This document shows, one piece after another, positions 22,656 through 31,493 of a stretch of DNA of 64,000 nucleotides. The stretch spans positions 62,001-126,000 of the forward strand of contig JAGMCI010000011.1 of assembly GCA_023129325.1 (NCBI GenBank). The letters run 5' to 3'. The notes beneath the pieces were generated by a model. That model saw only the letters and a list, made by a program, of their open reading frames with translations, had not been told where the DNA came from and ran no database searches. A program made the translations under genes and the position numbers. The DNA is from Caldifarciminota bacterium. GTDB taxonomy: Bacteria > Hydrothermota > UBA3073 > JACQXS01 > JAGMCI01. Position 1 is the stretch's first letter; every line of letters starts with the position of its first letter.

Positions 22656-25600
22656 TTATTTAATCCTGATTGCTTTCTTTATCTGTATGAAATTGCCAGC
22701 TTTCATACGATAAAAGTAAATTCCTGCTGGAACTCTTTTGCCTATCTCGTTATGACCATTCCAGATAACTTTATAGTAATTGGGTTTTTGTGATTCATTT
22801 ACTAATGTGCGAATGAGAGTGCCGGTAATGTCATATATTTTGAGAGAGACCGTGATATTCTTTTGTCTTAAGTCAGGAATCTGGTATCTAATTTCTGTGG
22901 TCTTAGTAAACGGATTAGGCACATTTTGATGGATAGCAAAAACTCTTGGCAATGAAGGGGGTTTTTCTTCTATTCCTGTTTCTACAATTATTATCCATTG
23001 AGTAGAATCATTGAGAATACCATCACTAACTATAACTTTAACTGTATCCACAGTCTTTTCATGGGACGAATACAAATAAGTTGAACCAGATGCTGTAGTG
23101 TCAATACTCCATTTATAAGTTAAAGAATCTTCAGGATTCGGGGCGTGAGCATATACTGTTAATAAAATAGAACTATCAATTTGAGTAGTACACGGGGATT
23201 GTGGGTTGATACTATCAATTACAGGTGTCTCTCCTTGGGAAGTTGTAGTTAAAGTCACTGGTACAGATACTATAGGCTCATCTGGGTCATTTGAATTTAT
23301 CTTAAGCCAGGCATAGTAAGTAGAATCTAATGTAAGTCCTGACGCATCATAAGAAATGAGTATATCAATACTATCTTCAGGCGGAATTGTGCCAGATATT
23401 GGGTCTTCAGAGAGCCATTTCATCTTATCTTTCGAAATCTTGATTACCAAATTATCGTGGACATAAGGGGTATTATAAGCAACTTGAAGTCCAATTGTTC
23501 CATCCTCATTTTGAATGCCAAGTGTAGCCTTATCAACCTGCTTTGCTGGCTCCGTCCCGCTTCGCTTGTCGGAGCGGGGCAGGCAGGTAAGTGTTCTCAT
23601 CAACTGATATTGATAGGTTATCACACCATCAGCAGCCAAAATTATTTCAAAAGTATATGGTCCCTCTCCAGAAGCTTGTGATACATTATAGTATTCAACA
23701 ATCAGCTTATCCTCATCAGAGTAATAATAAGCATTACCTCCGGCTGAAAAATCAAGGTCATCCCAAAAAGGTGCTAATAAATTAAAAGGTGCACTTGTAT
23801 TAGGTAAAGTAGTATTATTAAAGTGAGCTGCTGTACTTGTGAAACTCACCCATCCATTAGTACAAAACCTAAAAGATGTAAATTCATTTCCATAAAATGG
23901 GAAGGTAAAGCCAATAGGAAGAGGTCCAATATTTGAATCATCCCCAAGTCCTATTATTTCTGTTCCTGTTTTTGTAATATCAATCCAATCATAAGTGGGG
24001 CCACCAAGTTCATCAGAATCTATCCAACTGTAGCTGGCTGAATCTGGTCCCCCGGAACCATATTTATTGTCCCCAGTAGCAGGCAGGTTTGATTCAGTTA
24101 TTCTAAATTCAAGTGTATCGTTGCCAAAATTGTTGATTATTATTATTTGAGATGTAGTATCATTTACTTTTAAAACTGCTTGAAGTGACTCAGGTAACAC
24201 CTTTATATCAGGTGCTCTCAAGACAAAGTCTATTTCAGTATCTGGCGGCACGCTCGCATAAACTGGGTTAGAATTAAGAAATTCGGACGCTGATGCAATG
24301 AGAGTATAAGCTCCACCAGGCAAGTTGACAATTGTATAATAACCGCAGACATCAGTTGTATCTATGCCAAAGCTTGGTCCGGTACAAATTACTATTGCAT
24401 CTGGTATTCCAAGCCCTGTTGCGTCCGTAGCTCGTCCCGAAATTGTGCTGAAATGCCGTACTAAAATATTAAAATTAGATACCCAAATGGAACCAAGAAT
24501 ATCTTGGCAAGTCAAATTAAATGTCACTAAATGGCTATCTGGTGCGACTGAATCTACTTCAAAAATATATGGAGGTGTTTTTAAAGAATCTCCTGGTTCA
24601 ATAGTCCCAAATGTTTCTAAACTATCTATAACTGTGATAAAGGTATCAGTTGTTGAGATTTTACCTTCCACATTGTGAGCAGTATTAGTGCCGTAATTTT
24701 TTACCCACAGAGACATCTCAATTATCTCACCTTCATTTACAATTCCATCTCCATTCCCACTTGATGCTCCAATTGAATCATCATCTATTAAAGGATTAAA
24801 ACATGCAACATAGCAACCCTCAAGCACGGTTACTTTTACACTGTCTGATTTAGATACATTAAGGTCACTTGCTTTTAAAGTATATGTTGTTGTTATAGGA
24901 GGAGATACTTTAGGATTTTTAATATTTGAATCAGGTAAGTCAAATTCAGAGGACCAAAGATATGTGTATCCTGGTGGAGATTCTGCATAATTTGGAGCAC
25001 CATTCGTGACTGTTGGGTCCAGTGTTATAGTGTCACCATAATATATTGATGTGTCATTTCCTGCATCTACAAAAAGGGGTGCATATTCTGCATTATAAGT
25101 ATAGTAACCTAAATTACATTTCCCTTTTTCTATTCTCATATAACCGTTTTCTCCCCACCATTTACCCCAACTATTTTTAATTATCCAGTAAGTTGAATCA
25201 TCATTCCAACCAACAAATACAATGGCATGGTTAAGTATTTCATCAGGTGATGGAGTATATGAATATATACCTCCGCTGTAGGACCACCATCCATTGTCAA
25301 CCCATACGGTAGTGCTTAAAGGATGATTTATTAAAGCATTTTTAATGTCATTTTCATTATACCACCCGCCTGTTACTTGATTATATGATGTAATTTTTCT
25401 TGCCTGAGATTGCCAGTCTAAACATCTGTCACAAGGACCATTAGATGCTGTGTAAGGGTCACAGGATTCTAAAGGAATACCAGTATCTCTTGTGTAATGA
25501 AGCCCTGCATCATGCCAACCTCCATTACAACTTCCACACCAAGTGCAACAATCTGTAACTAATGTTTGTTCAGCAAGGTCAAGGTCAATAGAGGTATCAT

Positions 25601-26414
25601 TTTCTGCCACATTTATTAATGCTTCAATATGCCCAACAGCTGCAAATGCCCAACAACTGCCACAACCACCCTGGCTTTTAACTTCTGTCATCCAATTTTG
25701 GCCGTCTTTGTCCCGCCAGTCAAGAGATGAAGGGAAAAGCTTCCCGGTTTTGGGATATTTCAATTCTTGGGGAGAAACATCAGATGGAGGTAATAAACCA
25801 AGTAATTTTTGTCTATCTTTATCTGATAACATAAAGATTGGATTAAGCCCTGCTGCCCATTGGGCACCAGTAGCAAGTATGTTTTCTCTAATTTTTCTTA
25901 ACTCATTGAACCTCTTGAACACAAAGTCCCGTAGGTTTTCATCAATGTTAGCTTCGCCTATGTAATTGAATATATCCTCTGCTTGAGAAGTATTATATAC
26001 AAATTTATTTGCCTGACTTACTCTAATAGTATCTTTAGCAGAAATACCTTCTATGAAAATAGATATTTCAAATTCGCCCCGTAAGGCCTTTAGTCTCTTG
26101 CGGGGTTCATCTAATTCTTTTAACATATCTAATAATTTGGAAGCATTTATGATAACCTCACCCTCACGAATATCATCAGGAGATAACCTGTCTAAATATT
26201 TATCCTCTATATAGATACATCCTATCGGATTATTTAGCAGTTCCCGTCTGCCAGATGTCGGGCAGGGAGACTGAAATGATATCCTTGTGGTTTCCTGTTT
26301 CGCCGAGAGGGTGATTTCTGCATTTAAGAGGTTTGCAAAAAGAATACCTATAAATAGTGTTAAGGAAAGTCTTATTATTTTATATTTTGTAATTTGAGCA
26401 AATAGATTATTTAT
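22656..26414 (-). CDS. Secreted papain-family (C1A) protease with C-terminal sorting tail
   Basis: Very large secreted cysteine protease. From the ATG at 26126: papain domain with QGGCGSCWAFAA (Cys), LNHAIVFVGW (His) and IIKNSWGKWW (Asn); then an Ig/PKD-like module, a CARDB-like module, a carboxypeptidase-regulatory module, a nidogen-like FYGNEFTSFRFCTNGW module, and a FlgD/Por-type tail ending AGIYFYRMKAG. The ATG lacks a signal peptide, but the frame stays open upstream and there encodes a good one (IIRLSLTLFIGILFANLL). AAAGGAGG lies five bases before an ATA codon at 26414, so I take 26414 as the likely start. Repeats at 23536-23589 and 26241-26266 lie in frame. Confidence 0.85.
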   Translation of the reverse strand: MNNLFAQITKYKIIRLSLTLFIGILFANLLNAEITLSAKQETTRISFQSPCPTSGRRELLNNPIGCIYIEDKYLDRLSPDDIREGEVIINASKLLDMLKELDEPRKRLKALRGEFEISIFIEGISAKDTIRVSQANKFVYNTSQAEDIFNYIGEANIDENLRDFVFKRFNELRKIRENILATGAQWAAGLNPIFMLSDKDRQKLLGLLPPSDVSPQELKYPKTGKLFPSSLDWRDKDGQNWMTEVKSQGGCGSCWAFAAVGHIEALINVAENDTSIDLDLAEQTLVTDCCTWCGSCNGGWHDAGLHYTRDTGIPLESCDPYTASNGPCDRCLDWQSQARKITSYNQVTGGWYNENDIKNALINHPLSTTVWVDNGWWSYSGGIYSYTPSPDEILNHAIVFVGWNDDSTYWIIKNSWGKWWGENGYMRIEKGKCNLGYYTYNAEYAPLFVDAGNDTSIYYGDTITLDPTVTNGAPNYAESPPGYTYLWSSEFDLPDSNIKNPKVSPPITTTYTLKASDLNVSKSDSVKVTVLEGCYVACFNPLIDDDSIGASSGNGDGIVNEGEIIEMSLWVKNYGTNTAHNVEGKISTTDTFITVIDSLETFGTIEPGDSLKTPPYIFEVDSVAPDSHLVTFNLTCQDILGSIWVSNFNILVRHFSTISGRATDATGLGIPDAIVICTGPSFGIDTTDVCGYYTIVNLPGGAYTLIASASEFLNSNPVYASVPPDTEIDFVLRAPDIKVLPESLQAVLKVNDTTSQIIIINNFGNDTLEFRITESNLPATGDNKYGSGGPDSASYSWIDSDELGGPTYDWIDITKTGTEIIGLGDDSNIGPLPIGFTFPFYGNEFTSFRFCTNGWVSFTSTAAHFNNTTLPNTSAPFNLLAPFWDDLDFSAGGNAYYYSDEDKLIVEYYNVSQASGEGPYTFEIILAADGVITYQYQLMRTLTCLPRSDKRSGTEPAKQVDKATLGIQNEDGTIGLQVAYNTPYVHDNLVIKISKDKMKWLSEDPISGTIPPEDSIDILISYDASGLTLDSTYYAWLKINSNDPDEPIVSVPVTLTTTSQGETPVIDSINPQSPCTTQIDSSILLTVYAHAPNPEDSLTYKWSIDTTASGSTYLYSSHEKTVDTVKVIVSDGILNDSTQWIIIVETGIEEKPPSLPRVFAIHQNVPNPFTKTTEIRYQIPDLRQKNITVSLKIYDITGTLIRTLVNESQKPNYYKVIWNGHNEIGKRVPAGIYFYRMKAGNFIQIKKAIRIK
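23536..23589. repeat. In-frame palindromic element (family C) in the papain-like gene
   Basis: CCTGCTTTGCTGGCTCCGTC with its inverted partner GGAGCGGGGCAGGCAGG encodes about 17 residues (CLPRSDKRSGTEPAKQ). Confidence 0.65.
26241..26266. repeat. Palindromic element (family C) in the protease propeptide
   Basis: TTCCCGTCTGCCAGATG then TCGGGCAGGG encodes CPTSGRRE in the upstream extension. The frame stays open through it, which supports the upstream start. Confidence 0.5.
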
Positions 26415-26464
26415 AACTACCTCCTTTTATATAAATAAGGTATAATCTATTACTTGTCAACTTT

Positions 26465-28621
26465 TTAATTTTGAATCCGGTTTAGATGAAAATCTATACC
26501 AATTATAACCTCAGAATCTTTCACTTCCACAAGAGTAGCATTGTCAGGAATCTTTACTAACCAAGGGGTAGTGTCTACACAATCTGGTTCACCACGACAT
26601 TCACCACGGAGTGGCTCCGATAAATCTATGCCTTCATACCATTGTTCTATGTAGCCATTAAATTTGCCAGTTCTCAGGAAATACTTGCCAGGAGTAAGTC
26701 CTTTAAGTTTATAACTTCCATCATTAGAGTCCGTAAATTGAGCCATATGCCCTGTGGAATCATAAGCAATAATAGTTCCTGATGTTGAGACTTTACCTGA
26801 AATTAAGGAAGTATCATAAATAGTGCCACAAATCTGACATTCCCCAGGTGTGACATTAAAAGCAACCTCGGTCGTCTTCCCTTTTTCTATTTTGATAATC
26901 TTATTTCTTAAATCATTAAATTTTCTCCCTCCCCCAAACCATATAGCCGCAAAGTCAGAGTTAGGTGAGAAGGCACAGAGTTTGTATTCACCAGGGGAAA
27001 GCCCTGTAATCCTGTAACCACCACTAAATGTATTTTCACCTAATTTTATGACCTGATTCTCATTCGTGAAATCTGGACAAACAGAATAGGCAATGATTTT
27101 AAATTTAATAGAGTCGCTTGATAATGGTTCACCACGACCTTCACCACGGAGTGGAAAGTTATTCCTGGCGTCTCCGTTAGCTAACGGACGACGAATAAAT
27201 CCTCTAACCCATCCTCCAATAGATAATTTAAAATCAATATTAGTTGTGTTATATCCTTCTTTTATCTCAATCAGAGTGGAATTCTTGAAGCGAGTTGAGT
27301 TTTTGTAGTATTTATCAATATGAGTTATATGAGTGCGTGAATCAAAGGAATTTATCTTCAGTCTATATTTACCAGGTGGAATTTGTTTGAGTTCATATTT
27401 GCCTGTCGGTGAATGAAATGCCCACCTTTCTGGGAGTTTTTCTCCTTCTGGTGTATAAAGAGTTAAGTTAAATTCTTTTATAGGTTCTTCATTCTCATCT
27501 TTGACTATCCCTGAAATCATTCCTCCACTCTTAAGTTGAAAATCAATTCCAGTTATAGTATCTCTTGGAGTTACTGATAGCAGTGTCCCATAGGAAGGAC
27601 TAATAGCATCCCTGTAATATTGCCAACAGTATGGACTTTCACGAGATGGAGAGAGTTTTATCCTATATCTACCCTCTGGCAAGCCTGAAATTATATAGTG
27701 TCCTGTGGAGTCCACTTCTTTTTCAAGTCCTCCTTCTTTACTTATTACTTGGATTGAGACCTGTCCAATTTGTAGGGGCAATTCCCTGCGGTTGCCCACT
27801 CGAGGTGTAACTTTTCCTGAGATTGTGGCTCCTGGACTTACTTCAAAGTTGATTTCAGAAACAGTGTCAAGAATACTTTCTACCACTTGGGCACTATCCC
27901 AGCTTTGTAGGGGCAAGCCCTTGCGATTGCCCACTCTTTGTAGGGGCGAACCCGTGTGTTCGCCCCGTTTCCGTGCGGAACGGGGTTCGCCCACATAAAA
28001 GCTACCAATCCAGCCATCGGGTTCAATATAAATTTTATATGCACCAGGTTCTATGCCTGTTATTAAATATTTGCCAAGCGAATCTGTCAGGGAAAGATAA
28101 GTTGTGTATGAATTTTTTGATTTGTAAGCTTTTAGGAAAAAAGGGATTTTAATGACCGGTTTTTCAGTTCTTGCATCTATAATTTTACCTCGTATTACCC
28201 CTCCAGATTCAAGCAAAAAGTTTATCCCGGTTACAACCTTTCCTTTTTGTACACTAATTAGATTTGCATCTTCCCACCAATAAGTATTTTTATAATATTC
28301 CCCAGCATATCTACCTCCTGTGCCATAATATTCACCAGAATTGATTTTTAGAATATAATCTCCAGGGAGCAAATCACGAATTATATATCTACCATGAATA
28401 TCTGTAGAAGCACAGCTTGTTATATATCCGTATTTGTTGTATGCCCAGACCATAACTCCTGATATTGGGGTTTTCCCAGCACTCTCATAAGCCAATCCCT
28501 GGATTCCTCCTGTTTCCTTTACTTTGATTGGGATAAATTCTATTTTCTGTTGCCTAACGGATACACACCCAGAAATAAGCAAGAAGTAGGAAGTAAGAAG
28601 TAATAGGTTTCGAGGTTTCAA
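26465..28621 (-). CDS. Lipoprotein with repeated carboxypeptidase-regulatory (beta-sandwich) modules
   Basis: A 718-residue lipoprotein with the lipobox LLISGC (Cys 19) followed by about six beta-sandwich modules of about 100 residues related to the carboxypeptidase regulatory domain (SGKVTPR, SGIVKDENEEPI, and LPPGDYILKI-type ends). These modules bind or space extracellular structures. The TTG start and the signal peptide core are encoded by simple repeats (GAAACCTC and TTACTTCTTAC units). At least five palindromic elements are inserted in frame: 26586-26614, 27126-27154, 27171-27184, 27772-27799 and the pair 27907-27994. It lies next to the secreted protease gene. Confidence 0.8.
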   Translation of the reverse strand: MKPRNLLLLTSYFLLISGCVSVRQQKIEFIPIKVKETGGIQGLAYESAGKTPISGVMVWAYNKYGYITSCASTDIHGRYIIRDLLPGDYILKINSGEYYGTGGRYAGEYYKNTYWWEDANLISVQKGKVVTGINFLLESGGVIRGKIIDARTEKPVIKIPFFLKAYKSKNSYTTYLSLTDSLGKYLITGIEPGAYKIYIEPDGWIGSFYVGEPRSARKRGEHTGSPLQRVGNRKGLPLQSWDSAQVVESILDTVSEINFEVSPGATISGKVTPRVGNRRELPLQIGQVSIQVISKEGGLEKEVDSTGHYIISGLPEGRYRIKLSPSRESPYCWQYYRDAISPSYGTLLSVTPRDTITGIDFQLKSGGMISGIVKDENEEPIKEFNLTLYTPEGEKLPERWAFHSPTGKYELKQIPPGKYRLKINSFDSRTHITHIDKYYKNSTRFKNSTLIEIKEGYNTTNIDFKLSIGGWVRGFIRRPLANGDARNNFPLRGEGRGEPLSSDSIKFKIIAYSVCPDFTNENQVIKLGENTFSGGYRITGLSPGEYKLCAFSPNSDFAAIWFGGGRKFNDLRNKIIKIEKGKTTEVAFNVTPGECQICGTIYDTSLISGKVSTSGTIIAYDSTGHMAQFTDSNDGSYKLKGLTPGKYFLRTGKFNGYIEQWYEGIDLSEPLRGECRGEPDCVDTTPWLVKIPDNATLVEVKDSEVIIGIDFHLNRIQN
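26586..26614. repeat. Family B repeat in the lipoprotein gene (copy 1)
   Basis: GGTTCACCACGACATTCACC then ACGGAGTGG, in inverse orientation to the ferredoxin copy, encodes PLRGECRGEP. Confidence 0.7.
27126..27184. repeat. Family B repeat plus CCGTTAGCTAACGG palindrome
   Basis: 27126-27154 encodes PLRGEGRGEP, and 27171-27184 (CCGTTAGCTAACGG) encodes part of PLANGDAR. Two different elements sit 16 bases apart, both in frame. The second recurs as CCGTTAGCCAACGG near 57699. Confidence 0.65.
27772..27799. repeat. In-frame GTAGGGGCA palindrome (family A-related)
   Basis: GTAGGGGCAATTCC and GCGGTTGCCCAC encode VGNRRELPLQ. Confidence 0.65.
27907..27994. repeat. Two tandem in-frame GTAGGGGC palindromes, one nested
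   Basis: The first (27907-27934) encodes VGNRKGLPLQ. The second (27940-27994) has GTAGGGGCGAAC...GTTCGCCCAC outer arms interrupted by CCCCGTTTCCGTGCGGAACG, a separate hairpin. Together they add about 28 residues. Confidence 0.7.
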
Positions 28622-28680
28622 GGTTTCGAGGTTTCGTGGTTTCAGTTTTTCCTTGACCCCTTGACCCCTTGACCCCTCTT
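28575..28680. repeat. Simple direct repeats at the lipoprotein 5' end (family G)
   Basis: AGAAGTAGGAAGTAAGAAGT, then GGTTTCGAGGTTTC units, then CCTTGACCCCTTGACCCC units. The first two form the start codon and signal-peptide coding region of the lipoprotein. Confidence 0.65.
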
Positions 28681-28681
28681 T

Positions 28682-29371
28682 TCATTTTATTTTCTTTACT
28701 CTTTCTATATCCTCGTTTTGCCCAAGAAGCACAAGCCTATCTCCTTTAATCAACCCATCATCAGGCATCGGGGCTATTAGTATGTTTTCGCCAATTCCAG
28801 CCTTTCCATTTTTATCAACTTTGGTAACTTTACGCTTTATTGCCACGACCTGAACCCTATATTTTGAACGAATTGCCAATTCTCCAATAGTCTTTTCTTC
28901 AAAATTTTTAGGGACATCAACTTCCACAAGAGTATGAGTTGGAGAGAGTTTAATATGCTCAAAAATGCCTGGTTTTATAAGAGATTCAGTTACTTTGGCA
29001 CCCATTTCTCTCTCTGGATAAATAACCCTGCTGGCTCCAAGTTTTGTTAATACCTTTCCCTGGAGTGAAGTAAAAGCTTTGGCAATAATTGTTTTAATTT
29101 CAAATTCCTTTAAAATAAGAGTTATAAGAATGCTTGAAGCAATATTCCGTCCTATTCCGACTACAGCAACATCTACATCTGGGACACCTGCGTCCCTGAG
29201 AGCCGTTTCATCAGTTGCATCAAGCTCAATCGCCCGTGCAGCAAATTCTGATGCTATTTTTACTTTTTTCTCATCCATATCTATGGCAAGAACTTGAACA
29301 CCCTTTTTACTTAGTGTCTGAGCCACAGACATTCCAAAACGCCCGAGCCCTATTACTGCGAATTGTTTCAT
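28682..29371 (-). CDS. trkA: TrkA/KtrA-type potassium channel regulatory subunit
   Basis: A 229-residue RCK protein that gates the membrane partner encoded upstream. The Rossmann NAD/ATP-binding loop is VIGLGRFGMS (residues 6-15), with acidic AIDMDE after the second strand. DVAVVGIG and VIYPEREMGAKVTESL follow, and a TrkA-C domain (about residues 140-229) ends the chain. The size fits KtrA/TrkA of the one-module type. About 100 bases of AT-rich direct repeats (CCTAAATACCTAAA) separate it from the transporter gene, which is transcribed in the same direction. Confidence 0.92.
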   Translation of the reverse strand: MKQFAVIGLGRFGMSVAQTLSKKGVQVLAIDMDEKKVKIASEFAARAIELDATDETALRDAGVPDVDVAVVGIGRNIASSILITLILKEFEIKTIIAKAFTSLQGKVLTKLGASRVIYPEREMGAKVTESLIKPGIFEHIKLSPTHTLVEVDVPKNFEEKTIGELAIRSKYRVQVVAIKRKVTKVDKNGKAGIGENILIAPMPDDGLIKGDRLVLLGQNEDIERVKKIK

Positions 29372-29384
29372 CTCTCCCCCTTAC

Positions 29385-29465
29385 ATCAAATACCTAAATA
29401 CCTAAACACCTAAAATCCTAAATCCTTTTTTTAGACATTTAGGCATTTTGGACTTTTAGGCATTT
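29385..29465. repeat. CCTAAATACCTAAA direct repeats
   Basis: Repeats of TACCTAAACACCTAAA and the opposing TTTAGGCATTT lie between the two potassium-transport genes. The same units are found at 51495-51532 and 55655-55675. Confidence 0.5.
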
Positions 29466-29473
29466 GTTTCTTC

Positions 29474-30847
29474 CTATCCTGTTAAAACATCTTCCTTCGG
29501 AAGTTTGAATGTTTCAGGTCTGGCTCTTTGAATAATAGCTGTCCCTATAGTTATAGAGCCTATTCTTCCTATAAGCATTGTTAGAATAATTATAAATTTC
29601 CCAAGTCCTGTAAAATCGTGAGAAAGACTGCAAGCAGGGTTGATTTTTGACCCCATTGAAAGCCCGACCGTGCCAAAGGCTGAAATTTCTTCAAAAACAA
29701 TGTTAATGAAACTTTTCCCTGTCTCTGTTAAAGTAAGTACTATTATCCCAATGACCAAGAAAAGAACACTGATAAATACAATCATAAAAGCTCTATCTAT
29801 AATTGCTCTATCAACTCTTCGGTTAAAAGCTGAAATATTTTTTCTGCCCCGAAAATAGGCTATCATACTTATAAAAATAAGAGTGATAGTTGTCGTTTTT
29901 ACCCCTCCTCCTGTTCCCCCAGGCGATGCGCCGATAAACATAAGAATTGAAGTAAAGAATTTTGTCCCAAGTTTAAATTTACTAACCGGGACAACCTGGA
30001 AGCCAGCAGTTCTTGGCGTGCTTGCTTGAAAAAAAGCATTTGAGAGTTTATGCCCGATGCTCATATTTTTCAAAACGCCATTCCACTCCATTGTGAGAAT
30101 CCCAATAGTTCCAACACAGAGTAGAATGAGAGTGGCACATAAGACCAATTTTGTATGTAAACTTAAGAAGGTAAGTTTCTTCTTTCCCGCCTGCCAAAAC
30201 GAAGTGGCGGGCAGGAATCGCCAGTGTAATTCATTTACAACTATAAATCCCAGACCTCCAATAATAAAAAGTCCACTCACAGTAAAAATAAGCAATGGGT
30301 CTTTTGAAAATCTAATAAGACTATCAGAGAAAAGCGAAAATCCTGCATTGCAGAATCCACTTATTGAGTGAAATATGCCATTAAAAAAGGCATTTGCTAA
30401 AGTAAAACCAAGTCTTGAAAAATGAAGTGTTAATATGACAGTTCCTAATAATTCAACTCCAAATGTAAGTTTAACAGCTTGTAATATAAGTTGTTTCATT
30501 TCTCCAGATGAGTATCCCATAGCTTCAGAAGTCACGGTGGCTTGTCTTATGGATAGTCTTTTCCTGATAAATAGAAAAAGCAAACTTGCCAAAGTCATAT
30601 ATCCCAGCCCTCCAAGCTGTATCAGGAAAAGAATAATTCCTTTCCCAAATCTTGTAAAGTCATGAGGAGTATCCTTAACAATCAGTCCTGTGACACACAC
30701 AGCTGATGTAGATGTAAAAGCACTGTCTATAATTGAACATTTCTCAGAAGTTGAGGCGACAGGAAGAGAAAGGAGTAAAGTTCCAATAAGTATTATAATT
30801 ATATAACCTAATAAAATAGCTCTCTGGGGGGTAAAAAGCTTTCGCAT
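29474..30847 (-). CDS. ktrB: TrkH/KtrB-type potassium transporter membrane subunit
   Basis: A 457-residue potassium translocating subunit with four M1-P-M2 repeats. Selectivity-filter-like loops are seen at SAVCVTGL, SGFCNAGFS, PGGTGGGVK and EISAFGTVGLSMG. The partner regulator is encoded directly downstream. A family C element (30185-30214) encodes LPATSFWQAGKK in a cytoplasmic loop between helices, where length varies among homologues. Upstream on the minus strand TTGACT, 19 bases and TTTATA end six bases before the ATG, a leaderless pattern also seen at other genes here. Confidence 0.92.
   Translation of the reverse strand: MRKLFTPQRAILLGYIIIILIGTLLLSLPVASTSEKCSIIDSAFTSTSAVCVTGLIVKDTPHDFTRFGKGIILFLIQLGGLGYMTLASLLFLFIRKRLSIRQATVTSEAMGYSSGEMKQLILQAVKLTFGVELLGTVILTLHFSRLGFTLANAFFNGIFHSISGFCNAGFSLFSDSLIRFSKDPLLIFTVSGLFIIGGLGFIVVNELHWRFLPATSFWQAGKKKLTFLSLHTKLVLCATLILLCVGTIGILTMEWNGVLKNMSIGHKLSNAFFQASTPRTAGFQVVPVSKFKLGTKFFTSILMFIGASPGGTGGGVKTTTITLIFISMIAYFRGRKNISAFNRRVDRAIIDRAFMIVFISVLFLVIGIIVLTLTETGKSFINIVFEEISAFGTVGLSMGSKINPACSLSHDFTGLGKFIIILTMLIGRIGSITIGTAIIQRARPETFKLPKEDVLTG
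30185..30214. repeat. In-frame palindromic element (family C) in ktrB
   Basis: CCCGCCTGCCAAAACG and AAGTGGCGGGCAGG flank the insertion in a cytoplasmic loop. Confidence 0.65.
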
Positions 30848-30883
30848 TCTTTATATAAAGTAACATAAAATCTTTAAAAGTCA

Positions 30884-30969
30884 AGAAAATCTTTCTGATG
30901 ACCTCAATTTTATTGAGGTCTAATGATTAGATTTTCTGACCCCGCACAAATGTGTTTTGTGCTGTGGTC
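30884..30969. repeat. Double hairpin between ktrB and rpsT
   Basis: AGAAAATC ... GATTTTCT outer arms enclose GACCTCAAT-TTT-ATTGAGGTC (30900-30920). Directly after lies an imperfect GACCCCGCAC...GTGCTGTGGTC (30938-30969) related to family E. It may end rpsT transcription; no clear T run follows. Confidence 0.45.
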
Positions 30970-31043
30970 AAGAAAAAACTGCAACTATGAGATAAGGTGG
31001 TTATCTCCTTGTGAAATTACAGTTCGTTAGTTAGAGATTTTAG

Positions 31044-31400
31044 TTACTTTTCAGTTGACTTTGGGGGAGGTGATGTTTTGGGTGTTTCTTTTTTTGTGTT
31101 TTTAATTACTTTTTTCTCTTTCTTTTCAACAACTTTCTCTTTCTCAGATGGCTTTGTGGCTATTTTCTTTGATAGGAGTTTGGCAAGTCTTGATTTTTTG
31201 CGAGCCGCAGTGTTGGGGTGTAGAACTCCCTTTTTTACAGCTCTATCAAGAACAGAGTAAATCTCTTTTAAAGATTTGGGAGATTTAGATGCTTTTGATT
31301 TCTTCACAACAGAGCGTATTTCAGATTTTGCTTTTCTGTTTCTTAATCTCCTCTTCTTATTTTGGCGGGCACGTTTAATTGTTGAGCGATGACGAAGCAT
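31044..31400 (-). CDS. rpsT: 30S ribosomal protein S20 with extended basic tail
   Basis: Ribosomal protein S20, a three-helix 16S rRNA-binding protein of the small subunit. STIKRARQNKKRRLRNRKAK (residues 5-24), SVLDRAVKKGVLHPNTAARK and KSRLAKLL are the family core. The usual length is about 87; the additional 30-residue Lys/Glu/Pro tail (EKEKVVEKKEKKVIK) is unusual. The start is the ATG at 31400, with GGAGG six bases upstream. A consensus sigma-70 promoter precedes it (31419-31447). Confidence 0.93.
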   Translation of the reverse strand: MLRHRSTIKRARQNKKRRLRNRKAKSEIRSVVKKSKASKSPKSLKEIYSVLDRAVKKGVLHPNTAARKKSRLAKLLSKKIATKPSEKEKVVEKKEKKVIKNTKKETPKTSPPPKSTEK

Positions 31401-31418
31401 TTTTCCCTCCTCCAAAGG

Positions 31419-31447
31419 ATTATAATCTTTACTTCACTACTTGTCAA
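31419..31447 (-). promoter_or_regulatory. Sigma-70 promoter of rpsT
   Basis: On the minus strand TTGACA (31447-31442), 17 bases, TATAAT (31424-31419): exact consensus, followed by GGAGG and the ATG at 31400. It is divergent from the promoter at 31456. Confidence 0.85.
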
Positions 31448-31455
31448 GTTTTTTC

Positions 31456-31483
31456 TTGACACAAAGTTTAAATAATGTATACT
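31456..31483 (+). promoter_or_regulatory. Sigma-70 promoter of the JAB-domain gene
   Basis: TTGACA (31456-31461), 16 bases, TATACT (31478-31483). The ATG at 31494 is only 10 bases further on, so the transcript has almost no leader. Confidence 0.75.
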
Positions 31484-31493
31484 TTTACACCTA

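Noticed and set aside
26465-28621. Repeated hairpins in this gene could suggest a CRISPR-like array
   Set aside because: The repeats belong to different families, are unevenly spaced, and lie in one open frame; there are no uniform spacers and no cas genes.
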